A DNA stretch of 64,000 nt from Azotimanducus sp965199815 (GCA_965199815.1 CBDATE010000028.1:248001-312000), one strand, 5' to 3'; positions 7,222 to 17,065 are shown, numbered from the stretch's first letter. Notes: generated by a model not told the origin, from the letters alone. Made by a program: numbers and translations.

Positions 7222-8748
7222 CTATGCCGCCTTCCTGGCTTCGACGACAGTCGCCTCGGGTGTCTCGGATACCCGCATCAGGTCTGATACAGGATTGTCG
7301 AAGCAAAGCGCGCCGTCCTCGAGCTGAGCGCGTCTGATCATCTTCTTGTCGAGGGCGTAATTCTGCGGGTTGTGCCAGGGCGCACGGTCACCCTGCTTCG
7401 GGAAGAGGTGCATGGAGCGCTGCATGTACCCGGACGAAAAGTTCTCGATCCAGGGTCGCTCAGGCATGTCGAGATCTTCTTCGCGCAGCCTTGGCGTACA
7501 CCGCCTGACACCAAGCTGCTCCATGTGATTCAGCAGGCGGCACAGATATTCGGCGGTGAGGTCCGAGCGCAAGGTCCAGGAGGCGTTGATATACCCGAAG
7601 GTTTGCACCAGATTGGGCACATCCGAGTACATCATGCCCTTGTAAGTGAAGGTCTTCGCCACATCGACAGCTTCTCCATCGACGCGAAACTCGACACCGC
7701 CAAGTACGAGCAAGCGAAGGCCAGTCGCGGTGACGATGATGTCGCCCTCGAGCGCGCGACCGGAGGTCAGCAGCAGTCCGGTTTCGGTGAAGCGTTCGAT
7801 GCCGTCAGTCACCACCTCCACCTTGCCCGAACTGATGGCGCGAAAGAGGTCGGCATTGGGAATGAGGCACATGCGCTGAGCCCAGGGGTTGTACTGTGGC
7901 GTGAAGTGCCTGTCCACATCGTAGTCCGGTCCCAGATGCGCCCTCACCCAGCCAAGCAGCTTGGCCTTTACCTCCTCGGGCTTCGTGCGACATCTGTGGT
8001 AGAAGTGGCGCTGATACGTGATGTTTTTCCAGCGCGTGATGGCGTAGGCCCAGGACTCCGGCAGGAACTTGCGCAGGCCGTTGGCAATGCGGTCCTCATC
8101 CGGGCGAGACACCACGTAGGTGGGTGAGCGCTGCACCATGGTGACCTGAGCGCCCTGTTCGGCCATGGCAGGCACCAGCGTCATGGCGGTCGCGCCGCTG
8201 CCTATGACCAGAACGCGCTTGCCGCCGTACTTGATGTCCTCGGGCCAGGCCTGAGGATGCAGAATCTGGCCCTGAAACTGCTCCTTGCCGACGAACTCGG
8301 GTTTGTGCCAGTTCTCGTAACTGTAGTAGCCACTGCACATGCTCAGGAAATTACCGTGAAACCGGGCAGTGTCTCCGGTCTCCTGATTCACCGTCGCAAC
8401 GGTCCACGACGCGCTTTGCGAATCCCAGGATGCCGATGTGACCCGATGTCCGAAACGCAGATGCGGCTCGAGGTCATATTCCTCGGCTGTCTCCTTGATG
8501 TACTTGAGAATCGCCGGGCCGTCGGCGATGGATTTGGCTTCTTTCCAAGGCTTGAAGTTGAACCCCAGAGTGTGCATGTCGCTGTCCGAGCGGATGCCGG
8601 GATAGCGAAAGAGGTCCCAGGTGCCGCCCAGCGATTGACGACCTTCGAGGATGACGAACGACTTGTTCGGACACTTCTTGCGCAAGTGACAGGCGGTGCC
8701 CACGCCAGACAGGCCGCCTCCAACGATGATGACATCAACCTTTTCCAT
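7222..8748 (-). CDS. Flavin-dependent monooxygenase, Baeyer-Villiger/EthA type
   Basis: FAD- and NADPH-dependent monooxygenase of 508 residues. The N-terminal FAD Rossmann motif is VIIVGGGLSGVGTACHL (about residues 6-22). The Baeyer-Villiger fingerprint FxGxxxHxxxWP is exact (FQGQILHPQAWP). A second Rossmann motif for NADPH, VLVIGSGATAMTL, follows. The motif order and TWDLFRYPGIRSDSDMHTLGF resemble EthA-like enzymes that oxidise ketones or thioamides; the true substrate cannot be read from sequence. The ATG at 8748 places the FAD motif at the usual distance. It is convergent with the sulfurtransferase gene, with 95 non-coding bases between. Confidence 0.9.
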   Translation of the reverse strand: MEKVDVIIVGGGLSGVGTACHLRKKCPNKSFVILEGRQSLGGTWDLFRYPGIRSDSDMHTLGFNFKPWKEAKSIADGPAILKYIKETAEEYDLEPHLRFGHRVTSASWDSQSASWTVATVNQETGDTARFHGNFLSMCSGYYSYENWHKPEFVGKEQFQGQILHPQAWPEDIKYGGKRVLVIGSGATAMTLVPAMAEQGAQVTMVQRSPTYVVSRPDEDRIANGLRKFLPESWAYAITRWKNITYQRHFYHRCRTKPEEVKAKLLGWVRAHLGPDYDVDRHFTPQYNPWAQRMCLIPNADLFRAISSGKVEVVTDGIERFTETGLLLTSGRALEGDIIVTATGLRLLVLGGVEFRVDGEAVDVAKTFTYKGMMYSDVPNLVQTFGYINASWTLRSDLTAEYLCRLLNHMEQLGVRRCTPRLREEDLDMPERPWIENFSSGYMQRSMHLFPKQGDRAPWHNPQNYALDKKMIRRAQLEDGALCFDNPVSDLMRVSETPEATVVEARKAA

Positions 8749-8866
8749 GGGCGCTCTACTCAGGGTCGTGACTGCGCGTGATGCTATCACGTTGGATACG
8801 AGTGGTGATTGGCCAGGCTACGGCGGGAGCGGGATGGGCACCTCTCGGTGATGGGGTGAGATCTGA

Positions 8867-9334
8867 TTATCCCTCCTTGATCAAGTCAGATACGAATTGC
8901 GAGCTCGTGGCTGCATTTCGCTTGAGCTTCTCGAACTGGGCCCGTATCTCTTCCTTCGTGAGCGGCTTTCCCTGCGGCTCGCGAGCCGCGCGCTCCTCAT
9001 CCATCTTGCGCTTGGCTTCCTCGGATATGTCAGTGTATGTCCGGAGCTCGTCAAGGATTTGAGTTGCGACTTTCATGCCTTCCTCGAGTCTCTCATCATC
9101 GGGGTGTCGTACGTAAAGCCTTGTTCCGGTCGTAATCGGCCTTTTGCTGTCATGTGGGGCAGAAGCCTTGTATTCGGCTAAATCCTGTTCGCAAAAAAGA
9201 AACATGGCGCTCCCGGCTTCTTTCTTTCCGAACCCTTCCACTGGCAGGGTGAAGTAGATACAGAGCTCCCCCTGTAGCTGCCAATAGAACGGATTCAACC
9301 CAGCTTCTTCAAGCCGGGATTTCAAAGCGTACAT
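8867..9334 (-). CDS. Uncharacterised 155-residue protein
   Basis: I do not recognise this protein. It is soluble, has no signal peptide and ends in a charged, Lys/Glu-rich helical region (about residues 95-150). The N-terminal half contains alternating aromatic and polar segments (PFYWQLQGELCIYFTLPVEGFG). The ATG at 9334 has a GAGGGAG ribosome site 8 bases upstream, which supports it being translated. Base composition is visibly less GC-rich than its neighbours, which hints at transfer. It stands alone between the monooxygenase and the metal-efflux operon. Confidence 0.6.
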   Translation of the reverse strand: MYALKSRLEEAGLNPFYWQLQGELCIYFTLPVEGFGKKEAGSAMFLFCEQDLAEYKASAPHDSKRPITTGTRLYVRHPDDERLEEGMKVATQILDELRTYTDISEEAKRKMDEERAAREPQGKPLTKEEIRAQFEKLKRNAATSSQFVSDLIKEG

Positions 9335-9608
9335 CAATCAAACTCCCTCGTTCGTGAATGCATACGCAGATTTGCCAGAACGCATTTTACTCCCGTAATG
9401 TGACGAGAATATGAATCGTTCGGTAAATGCGTGTGCAGTGCACAGGTTACTCCGACACCTGCTGATCCGGTCGCCCTTTTTCCAAAGCCTCGATCCGGTT
9501 GAGTGGCCCAGTCAGAGACGCCGGGTCGTCCGGCCCCGCGCTACCTGATTTCGAATGGCGTGGTGCCCCGTATTGACCCAACCCTCAGGATTGTTATACC
9601 TTCCCCCC
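9335..9608. other. Intergenic region with divergent promoters
   Basis: About 270 bases without a gene. The left half is AT-richer and should hold the promoter of the 155-residue protein. The right half holds the candidate promoter of the metal-efflux operon (9573-9600). No RNA gene or repeat was seen. Confidence 0.6.
9573..9600 (+). promoter_or_regulatory. Candidate promoter of the metal-efflux operon
   Basis: TTGACC (9573-9578) and TATACC (9595-9600) are separated by 16 bases. Transcription would start at about 9607, leaving almost no leader before the ATG at 9609. No convincing CueR/CusR-type operator could be identified by eye. Confidence 0.4.
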
Positions 9609-10142
9609 ATGCGTCGCGTTGCCAAACATCTCAGCCTGTTCGCCGCCACCTTTCTGGTGCTCGGCAATGTGGCGTGTGATTGCGCGTTCGCCGACTCCGA
9701 GAGTGGCGAGCCGAACGAAGTGCACGGCACTCATCAGCACGGCGCTCACCATGTCGCCTCGCATCATGCGGGAGTCCAGCACAATAACCACCAACATCAC
9801 CAGTCCTCAGGCGAACAGCACGAGCACTCCCCGCAGGATTGCCCGGATTGCTCCGGCGCGTCCTGCCATGAGGCGCTGATGTCATGTGCACAGGATGTTC
9901 GACCTGACATCAAGCAGGCGCTCTCGACGAGCACTCCGTACGCAGCATCCCGCAAGTCCGAGCCTCACTGTGCCGATCGGGATGACGGCGAAGAGACAGC
10001 GAAATATCTCGCTTTCGGAGCCACTCCTCTGCGCGCTCCGGAGCTTGTAGCCCAGGGGCTTGCCAGTCTTGGCCCGAGGCGGCGCTCCGCCTTGCCACCC
10101 GCCGCCTCATCGGTCACGCGAAAGGATCAACTGACCGAATAG
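9609..10142 (+). CDS. His-rich periplasmic protein at head of metal-efflux operon
   Basis: The 177-residue protein has a signal peptide (MRRVAKHLSLFAATFLVLG). A strongly His-rich stretch at about residues 37-75 (HQHGAHHVASHHAG, HNNHQHHQ) is followed by a Cys cluster (CPDCSGASCHEALMSC). These are plausible copper, zinc or nickel ligands. It precedes the CusC/B/A-like genes by 67 bases, so a role as periplasmic metal chaperone, buffer or sensor leader is inferred from context. I cannot place it in a named family. The ATG at 9609 was chosen because the signal peptide starts there; the frame is open further upstream to 9555 but that would put a hydrophilic tail before the signal. Confidence 0.65.
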   Translation: MRRVAKHLSLFAATFLVLGNVACDCAFADSESGEPNEVHGTHQHGAHHVASHHAGVQHNNHQHHQSSGEQHEHSPQDCPDCSGASCHEALMSCAQDVRPDIKQALSTSTPYAASRKSEPHCADRDDGEETAKYLAFGATPLRAPELVAQGLASLGPRRRSALPPAASSVTRKDQLTE

Positions 10143-10209
10143 ACACCTGCTCCCGGGGCCCCGGCACCTTCGTCGGCGGCAGTCCTCACGCTACTCCGGG
10201 ACAGATCAC

Positions 10210-11604
10210 ATGACCTACCCACAATGCGGGTTCGCCAGCACCCGCCATGAATTGCTGGCAAACAGACTGGCATGGTGTCGGAAGCAGCGCCTGCGCGCAC
10301 TTGCAGCGAGCATCCTGACGGGCCTCTGGTCGCTGAGTGCGGGCAATGCCTGTGGCGCACCCTTCGAGGAACGCGCGCCTGCCACCCTTCAAGATGCCGG
10401 TCTCACCGAGCTCATCGAACATGCCATCGCCGAGAGCCCGGACATGCATCTCGCGCTTGCGAGGTATCACGCAGCCATCGAACAGGTGCCGCAAGAGACC
10501 TCTTGGCCGAACCCCGACCTCACCCTGAAATACTTCGTGCAGGAACTGGAGACTCGCGTCGGGCCGCAGACCTACGCGCTCGGCGTTTCCCAGACCTTGC
10601 CCTGGCGCAAGCGGCTCAGACTGGCGGGCGAAGCGGCATCGCACTTGGCCTCGGCCGCAGCTGCCGACATTCAGGCGAGCGGCTCGCAGCTCGTGCGCGA
10701 AGTGACCGAGCACTGGATCGAACTCGCCTGGCTGGTACGCTCGATTGAACTGGTCGAGGCGAATCAGGTGCTCATGGCCTCGCTCGAAGCCGTGGTACGA
10801 ACCCGTTACTCGACCGGCCTGGCAATGCATCGCGATCTGGTTCAGGCGCAGATGGAACTTGACCGCATCAGCGCGCGCTCAGCGAGCCTGAAGGATCGCT
10901 TGCAGCCCGTGCGCAGCGCGCTGAACGCGCTCCTGAACAGGCGCGCCGATGCCGAGCTTCCCGTACCGGAGGCACTCGAACTCACCTCGCCACAAGAGAC
11001 CGGGGATGCCCTGTTCACGCAGCTCTTGCGACACAACCCGAAGCTTCAGCGCCTCCGGCATGAACTCGCCGCCATCAGGGCGAACCTCGAGCACACGCAC
11101 ACCAACCGGCTCCCGGACATCGCCGTGGGGCTTGAATACATCGTTCTGGACAAGCCCGCCATGCAGGGAATGCACACCAGCACAAGAGATCCGATTTCCC
11201 TGAGCCTGCGCGTCAACCTGCCGCTCGCGCGCACCGCGCTGCGCGCCGAAGCGCGCCAGGTGCAGGCCATGGTCGAGGCCACAGAGGCGCGCCGGGGCGC
11301 AGCAGTGAATCTCCTGCGTGCACAACTCGACGCTCGGCTGTTCGAGCTGAGAGACGCGATGCGCGATGTCGAGCTCATTCGCACCAGGCTCCTGCCAAGG
11401 AACGACACCTCGCTTGCAGCCTTGCTGCCTGCCTACAGCAGCGGCGCGGCGGATTTTGCCGACCTCATCGACACCTGGCACCAGCAGCTCGAACTTGAAT
11501 TGCGCAAGGCACGGGCAGTCGCCGACCACAACCTGGCGCTGGCGCGAGTCGAAGAACTTCTGGGCACCGCGCCCGACATGACTGCCCTCACGGAGGCCCC
11601 ATGA
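10210..11604 (+). CDS. TolC-family outer-membrane efflux channel (CusC-like)
   Basis: Outer-membrane component of a tripartite heavy-metal efflux pump (464 residues). After a long basic N-terminus and a hydrophobic signal segment (about residues 28-50), it shows the two-fold OEP organisation. Helical repeats start with LIEHAIAESPDMHLALARYHAA and the second copy with NPKLQRLRHELAAIRANLEH; GVSQTLPWRKRLRLAGEAA and the strand-turn elements between them are typical of CusC/CzcC-type proteins. No lipobox Cys is evident. Its stop overlaps the adaptor's ATG by 4 bases, so translation is coupled. Confidence 0.88.
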   Translation: MTYPQCGFASTRHELLANRLAWCRKQRLRALAASILTGLWSLSAGNACGAPFEERAPATLQDAGLTELIEHAIAESPDMHLALARYHAAIEQVPQETSWPNPDLTLKYFVQELETRVGPQTYALGVSQTLPWRKRLRLAGEAASHLASAAAADIQASGSQLVREVTEHWIELAWLVRSIELVEANQVLMASLEAVVRTRYSTGLAMHRDLVQAQMELDRISARSASLKDRLQPVRSALNALLNRRADAELPVPEALELTSPQETGDALFTQLLRHNPKLQRLRHELAAIRANLEHTHTNRLPDIAVGLEYIVLDKPAMQGMHTSTRDPISLSLRVNLPLARTALRAEARQVQAMVEATEARRGAAVNLLRAQLDARLFELRDAMRDVELIRTRLLPRNDTSLAALLPAYSSGAADFADLIDTWHQQLELELRKARAVADHNLALARVEELLGTAPDMTALTEAP

Positions 11605-13208
11605 TGACCCGATTCCACTCCCTGTACAGCCAAATCCCGGCCCGGATCCCGGCGAGCAAAGGTCGGATCATCCTGATCGGCCTGGGCACCCTGTTCGTCA
11701 TCCTTCCTGTGGCGGCGATTTTCCTGCCAATCCCGGAGGCTCCCAATCCCCCCGAAAGGGACACCCACCTGCATTCCGGGGACACCCATGGTGGGGACAC
11801 CCACGGGGACACCCATTTCACCCACGGGGACACCCACCTGCCCAGCAACCAGAACCCATTCGATGAGCCACCGAAAGCCCTCCGGAGCTGCGCCATGCAC
11901 CCGCATATTCAACGCGGCGAGCCCGGCCTGTGCCCCATCTGCGGCATGGAACTGGTGCACACCACAGCGCCAGGCGAACATGCACAGCATGCGAGGCAGG
12001 CTGAAGCGAGCCTCAGCCTCACACCGGCCGAGCGCGAGCTGCTGCGCATCCAGACCCTGCCGACAAGGCGTGAGTTCCCGACACTGGAACTGCGGCTGAG
12101 CGGCAAGGTGGGGTACGACGAAACCCGACTGGCGCACATATCCGCCTGGGCACCTGGCCGCATCGAAGAACTGTACGTTGACTTCACGGGTGCCCGTGTT
12201 CGCCAGGGCGACCACATGGCGCGCATCTACAGCCCGCAACTCTACGCCGCGCAAGAAGAGTTCATCCAGGCCGGTCGAGCGCTCCGCAATCTTGCCGAAA
12301 GCGGCATGGATTCCCTCATCGAGACCGCGTACGCGACGCGCGCTGCCGCAGGCAACAAGCTCCGGCAACTCGGCATGTCGCAGGCGAACATCAGCAGGAT
12401 CAGCCAAGGTGCCGGGGCCGAAGCATACGTGACCATCGATGCGCCCATTGGCGGCGTGGTCATCGGGCGTCACGCCAGCGAGGGGATGTACCTCGACACA
12501 GGTACGCGCATCTTCACCATCGCTGACCTCAGCCACCTCTGGGTACAACTCGATGCCTACGAGTCAGACCTCGAATGGCTGCGTTACGGACAACTCCTCG
12601 AATTCGAAGCCGAGGCGCTTCCGGGAAAGAGCTTTCAGGGGCAGGTAGTGCTCATCGACCCGACGCTTGATACCCGGACACGCACCGCCAGGGTGCGCGT
12701 CAACATCGACAACAGCCAGGGTCTCCTGAAACCCGAAATGTTTGTGCGCGCCAGACTCAGTGTGCGTCTGGCCGGTGGCAGTCAGGTGCTCGACGAACAT
12801 CTGGCGGGCAAGTGGATATCGCCCATGCATCCCGAGGTGATCAAGGACACCCCCGGTCAGTGTGACATCTGCGGCATGGCGCTGGTACCGGCAGAATCGC
12901 TCGGCTATCTGGCCAACCCTGTGAAGAGTCGGCAAGCGCCTCTGGTCGTGCCGACAAGCGCGGTGATGTTGACCGGCAAGCGAGCGCTGGTGTACGTGGA
13001 AGATCGAAGCGCAGACACCCCGACCTATACAGGGCGTGAGGTCGTGCTCGGAGCGCGCGCCGGAGATGTCTATCTGGTTCAAGAGGGCCTCACCGAGGGT
13101 GAGCTTGTGGTGGTGTCGGGCAATTTCAGGATTGACAGCGCACTGCAGATCAGCGCTCGCCCGAGCATGATGGGTGAATCGGCCCCGCCACCAGCGCACC
13201 GGCATTGA
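11601..13208 (+). CDS. RND periplasmic adaptor (CusB-like) with two heavy-metal-binding domains
   Basis: Membrane-fusion protein of 535 residues that bridges channel and pump. Order: N-terminal membrane anchor (about 22-42); a His-rich linker with repeated GDTH units (about 53-82); a YHS-like heavy-metal-binding domain CAMHPHIQRGEPGLCPICGM (about 95-114); then lipoyl/barrel-sandwich and beta-barrel domains (GRIEELYVDFTGARVRQGD, VQLDAYESDLEWL). A second metal-binding domain, SPMHPEVIKDTPGQCDICGM, is embedded near residue 410. Two such domains plus the His linker indicate direct metal capture, most likely Cu(I)/Ag(I), though Zn/Co cannot be excluded. ATG 11601 or 11604; the former overlaps the upstream stop. 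Confidence 0.9.
   Translation: MMTRFHSLYSQIPARIPASKGRIILIGLGTLFVILPVAAIFLPIPEAPNPPERDTHLHSGDTHGGDTHGDTHFTHGDTHLPSNQNPFDEPPKALRSCAMHPHIQRGEPGLCPICGMELVHTTAPGEHAQHARQAEASLSLTPAERELLRIQTLPTRREFPTLELRLSGKVGYDETRLAHISAWAPGRIEELYVDFTGARVRQGDHMARIYSPQLYAAQEEFIQAGRALRNLAESGMDSLIETAYATRAAAGNKLRQLGMSQANISRISQGAGAEAYVTIDAPIGGVVIGRHASEGMYLDTGTRIFTIADLSHLWVQLDAYESDLEWLRYGQLLEFEAEALPGKSFQGQVVLIDPTLDTRTRTARVRVNIDNSQGLLKPEMFVRARLSVRLAGGSQVLDEHLAGKWISPMHPEVIKDTPGQCDICGMALVPAESLGYLANPVKSRQAPLVVPTSAVMLTGKRALVYVEDRSADTPTYTGREVVLGARAGDVYLVQEGLTEGELVVVSGNFRIDSALQISARPSMMGESAPPPAHRH
11758..11839 (+). repeat. Short GGGACACCCA repeats encoding the GDTH linker
   Basis: Five copies of GGGACACCCA at irregular spacing encode the GDTH/RDTH units of the adaptor's His-rich linker. 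The near-identical codons suggest expansion by local duplication, so linker length may vary between strains. Confidence 0.75.
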
Positions 13209-13219
13209 GGCGCGCTGCC

Positions 13220-16200
13220 ATGAACGAGCACAGCACAAGCCCCGAAGGTGAGGCGAGGGACCGGGAATCGGGCAAACTGGCCACGCACCGCCACACCCTG
13301 CTGACGCGTCTGTTGCATGCCTGCCTCACACACAGGCTGGTGATGGCACTTCTCCTGCTTGCCATTCTGGGCGGCGGCGCGATGGTGTCCCCATTCGATT
13401 TCGATGTGCCCGGCTTGCCTCGCTCGCCCGTTCCCGTCGATGCGCTGCCGGATCTTGGGGAGAATCAGCAGATCGTCTATACCGAGTGGCCGGGTCGCTC
13501 GCCGCAGGACATCGAAGATCAGATCACCTACCCGCTGACCACGGCGCTGCTCAGCGTCCCCGGCGTGACGACCATACGCAGCCAGTCGTTCTTCGGGTTC
13601 TCCAGCATCTACGTGATCTTTGACGAGGATATCGAATACTACTGGGCGCGCAGCCGCCTGATTGAACAGCTCGGCAGCCTCGAGGCCGACACGCTGCCGA
13701 CGGAAGTCGAGCCGCGCCTCGGGCCAGATGCCACCGCGCTCGGACAGGTGTTCTGGTACACGCTGGAAGGGCGCGACCCGGATGGCCGCGCGACTGGCGG
13801 CTGGGGGCTCGAAGAACTGCGCACCATTCAGGACTGGCAAGTCAGGCAGGCACTTCAGTCCGCCGCAGGCATCAGCGAGGTGGCTTCCATCGGCGGCTTC
13901 GTCGAGGAATACCAGATTGATCTGGACCCGGATGCCATGCGCGCGCAGGGTGTGACGCTGGAGCAGGTATTGCGCGCGACCCGTCAGTCAAACCTTGACG
14001 TGGGGGCGCGCAGCATGGAAGTCAACGGAGTCGAATATTTCATTCGTGGCCTCGGCTTCATCGAGGATATCGAGGACATACGACACATAGTGGTCGCCGC
14101 GCCGGAGCACGTACCGATTCGCATCACCGATATCGCCGAGGTGACCAGGGGCCCGGCGCTCAGGCGCGGTGTGCTTGACAAGGCCGGCATTGAAGCCGTC
14201 GGCGGTGTGGCAGTGGTTCGTCAGGGCTTCAACCCGCTTGCCGCCATAGAAAATCTCAAGCGCCGCATTGCGGACATCTCGCCCGGCCTGCCAAGCAAGG
14301 TGCTGGTGGACTTTCGTCGCCTGTCACTCACACAACTGCGGGATTTTGCGCGCACGGCCGGACTTGCAGGGTTTGTTGACGCAGATACCGGCGAACTCGA
14401 TCAACCCGTCTGGAGCGAGTGGCTGCGTACACATCCGCGCCACCTCTGGCCAGACGGCGTGACGCTTTCACAGGTGACGATCGTCCCCTTCTACGACCGC
14501 ACCGGACTCATCGAGGAAACCCTTGGCACCCTGAGTGATGTACTCGGATTGGAGATTTTCATCACCATTCTGGTAATTCTCTTCATGCTGCGCCATCTCG
14601 GCAGCGCACTCATCGTCAGCGCACTGCTTCCGGTCACGGTGCTCATGACCTTCATCGCCATGCGCCTTTTCGATGTGAGCGCCAATCTGGTGGCGCTGTC
14701 CGGCATCGCAATCGCCATAGGTACACTGGTGGATCTTGGTGTCATCATCAGCGAGAACATCAGGCGACATCTCGATGAAGCGGCGCAGGATGCATCGCGC
14801 GCAGAGGTCATTGTGCGCGCGACGCGCGAAGTCGCAGGTGCCGTGTTCACCTCCGTGGCCACCACGGTGATCAGCTTCCTGCCGGTATTCACCTTGACCG
14901 GAGCCGAAGGCAAGCTGTTCACGCCGCTCGCCTTTACCAAGACATCGGCATTGATCGCCGCCTTTTTCATGGCACTCGCCTTCGTACCGCTCGGCATCCG
15001 GCTGCTCGCCGCGCGCCGCCTGCCGACAACTCCGCTCCTGACATCCTGGATACAAGGAACGCCGGTCAGGCTTCGAGAGGCATCGCGCTGGCTGCTTCAG
15101 GGGCTGGTGATTCTCGCCGTCACCATCGGTCTCGCCAAAGCCTGGCAGCCGCTCGGAATCGAGCCCGGGCTATTCGCGAATACACTCCTTGTCGGCGGCC
15201 TGGTGGCTGGCCTCCTGCTGACGCTCAAGATGTTTCAGGCCCGCTACCACGCCATGCTCACCTTCTGCCTGGAGCGCAAGTGGGTGTTCATGGCGCTGCC
15301 GCTGATCATCCTGCTGTGGGGGGCAAGCGCGTATCTGGGCATCGATCAGGTGTTCAGGTTCGCCCCCGACAGCCTGCGTCAGTCGGCTTTCGGGCAGGCG
15401 GCGCAACGCGCCTTTCCCGGGCTTGGCGCGGAATTCATGCCGAATCTTGATGAGGGCGCGTATCTCTACATGCCGACCACCATGCCGCATGCCTCGATTG
15501 GCGAAGCTCAGGACATATTGCAGCACCTCGATTCGGCCATTGCCTCGATTCCCGAAGTATCGTCGGTGGTGGGGAAGCTCGGACGCGCCGAAACCGCACT
15601 TGACCCGGCACCCGTTTCCATGTTCGAGATTCTCGTCAACTATCTTCCCGAATATCGCCGCGATGCCGAAGGCGAGTTGATTCCCGACCCGGATGGACGG
15701 CCATTTCGCCAGTGGCGCGCCCACATCCACACGACAGACGATCTGTGGCAGGAAATAGTGCGCGTGGCGACCCTGCCGGGGGTGACCTCGGCACCGAAGC
15801 TGCAACCTGTTGCGGCGCGCCTGGTCATGCTGCAAAGCGGCATGCGTTCGCCCATGGGCATCAAGATCAAGGGCCCGAACCTGCACAGTATCGAGCAGGC
15901 ATCACAACGCATCGAGTCCATTCTCAAGGAGTCCGCGTCCATCCGTCCCGAAACGGTCATTGCCGACCGGCTGGTGGGCAAGCCCTATCTGGAAATCGCG
16001 CTCGACCGTTCGGCCATCGCGCGCTACGGCCTCACCATTGCCGATGTGCAGCAGGTCATTGCAGTCGCCATCGGCGGGGCGACCGTCACCACCACCATCG
16101 AGGGGCGCGAACGCCATCCTGTGCGCCTGCGCTACCTGCGAGAGCTGCGCGACACCCCGGAAAGCATTGCCAATATCCTCGTGTCAACCCCCTCGGGTGG

Positions 16201-17065
16201 CGAGGTGCCGCTTGGCCAGCTCGCTGAAGTGCGCTACGCCAGGGGGCCCGAATCCATCAAGAGCGAGGACACCTTTCTGGTGGGCTACCTGGTGTTCGAC
16301 AAGCAGCCCGGGCTGGCCGAGGTGGATGTGGCCGAGGCCGCCAGGGCGCTGCTTGACGAAAAGATCAAGAGCGGCGAGCTGCTGATTCCCGTCGGTGTCA
16401 GCATCGAGCTTGCCGGTAACTATGCACATCAGGTGCGCGCTGCCGAGCGCCTGTCGATCATCGTGCCCATCTCACTGCTGATCATCTTCGCGCTGCTGTA
16501 CTTGCAGTTCTCGTCGCTGGCGACTTCAGTGGTGGTCTTTACCAGCATCGCCCTGGCCTGGGCTGGCGGATTCATTCTCATGTGGAGCTTCGCTATCGAG
16601 GGGTTTCTCGACCTGTCCCTGATGGGTGTGAATCTCGGCGACATCTTTCATATAGAACCCATCAACATGAGCGTAGCCGTCTGGGTGGGCTTCCTTGCGC
16701 TGTTCGGCATTGCCACCGACAACGGCGTGGTGACCGCGACCTACCTGGATCAATCGCTCGCACGCGGGCAACCGACATCCATCAGTGCGCTGCGCCAGGC
16801 CGTTGCGCAGGGCGCAGAGCGACGCATTCGCCCGGCGCTGATGACCACGGCGACTACCCTGATCGCGCTGTTGCCAGTGCTGTCCGCACAGGGACGCGGC
16901 GCGGACATCATGGCACCCATGGCGATTCCCGTGTTTGGCGGTATGCTGATGTCGCTGCTCAGCACCCTGCTGGTGCCGGTGCTCTATTCGGCGAGCAAGG
17001 AGTTTCGATTGCGGAGGGAGCAGCGATTGCAAGGAGGCGCAGACAGTGTCGCGCACCTTGACTAA
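13220..17065 (+). CDS. Heavy-metal efflux RND pump (CusA/CzcA-like)
   Basis: Proton-driven inner-membrane transporter of the HME-RND family. Characteristic segments are PDLGENQQIVYTEWPGRSPQ, the DIEDQITYPL region, SVPGVTTIRSQSFFGFSSIYVIF, and TM4 with GIAIAIGTLVDLGVIISEN carrying the acidic relay residue. The partner in the second half is FGIATDNGVVTATYLDQSL. At 1281 residues it is longer than CusA (about 1045). The extra length includes about 50 residues before TM2 (FRRLSLTQLRDFARTAG onward) and an added hydrophobic segment near residue 640-670. ATG 13220 has GAGG at 13207-13210 and lies 11 bases after the adaptor stop. It is convergent with ilvA, overlapping it by 4 bases. Confidence 0.92.
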   Translation: MNEHSTSPEGEARDRESGKLATHRHTLLTRLLHACLTHRLVMALLLLAILGGGAMVSPFDFDVPGLPRSPVPVDALPDLGENQQIVYTEWPGRSPQDIEDQITYPLTTALLSVPGVTTIRSQSFFGFSSIYVIFDEDIEYYWARSRLIEQLGSLEADTLPTEVEPRLGPDATALGQVFWYTLEGRDPDGRATGGWGLEELRTIQDWQVRQALQSAAGISEVASIGGFVEEYQIDLDPDAMRAQGVTLEQVLRATRQSNLDVGARSMEVNGVEYFIRGLGFIEDIEDIRHIVVAAPEHVPIRITDIAEVTRGPALRRGVLDKAGIEAVGGVAVVRQGFNPLAAIENLKRRIADISPGLPSKVLVDFRRLSLTQLRDFARTAGLAGFVDADTGELDQPVWSEWLRTHPRHLWPDGVTLSQVTIVPFYDRTGLIEETLGTLSDVLGLEIFITILVILFMLRHLGSALIVSALLPVTVLMTFIAMRLFDVSANLVALSGIAIAIGTLVDLGVIISENIRRHLDEAAQDASRAEVIVRATREVAGAVFTSVATTVISFLPVFTLTGAEGKLFTPLAFTKTSALIAAFFMALAFVPLGIRLLAARRLPTTPLLTSWIQGTPVRLREASRWLLQGLVILAVTIGLAKAWQPLGIEPGLFANTLLVGGLVAGLLLTLKMFQARYHAMLTFCLERKWVFMALPLIILLWGASAYLGIDQVFRFAPDSLRQSAFGQAAQRAFPGLGAEFMPNLDEGAYLYMPTTMPHASIGEAQDILQHLDSAIASIPEVSSVVGKLGRAETALDPAPVSMFEILVNYLPEYRRDAEGELIPDPDGRPFRQWRAHIHTTDDLWQEIVRVATLPGVTSAPKLQPVAARLVMLQSGMRSPMGIKIKGPNLHSIEQASQRIESILKESASIRPETVIADRLVGKPYLEIALDRSAIARYGLTIADVQQVIAVAIGGATVTTTIEGRERHPVRLRYLRELRDTPESIANILVSTPSGGEVPLGQLAEVRYARGPESIKSEDTFLVGYLVFDKQPGLAEVDVAEAARALLDEKIKSGELLIPVGVSIELAGNYAHQVRAAERLSIIVPISLLIIFALLYLQFSSLATSVVVFTSIALAWAGGFILMWSFAIEGFLDLSLMGVNLGDIFHIEPINMSVAVWVGFLALFGIATDNGVVTATYLDQSLARGQPTSISALRQAVAQGAERRIRPALMTTATTLIALLPVLSAQGRGADIMAPMAIPVFGGMLMSLLSTLLVPVLYSASKEFRLRREQRLQGGADSVAHLD

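Noticed and set aside
8867..8890. TGATCAAG motif at 8875 as a third copy of the ggt/tesB element
   Set aside because: Only the TTGATCAAG core is shared; it lies at the end of a coding sequence and lacks the spacing to a start codon.
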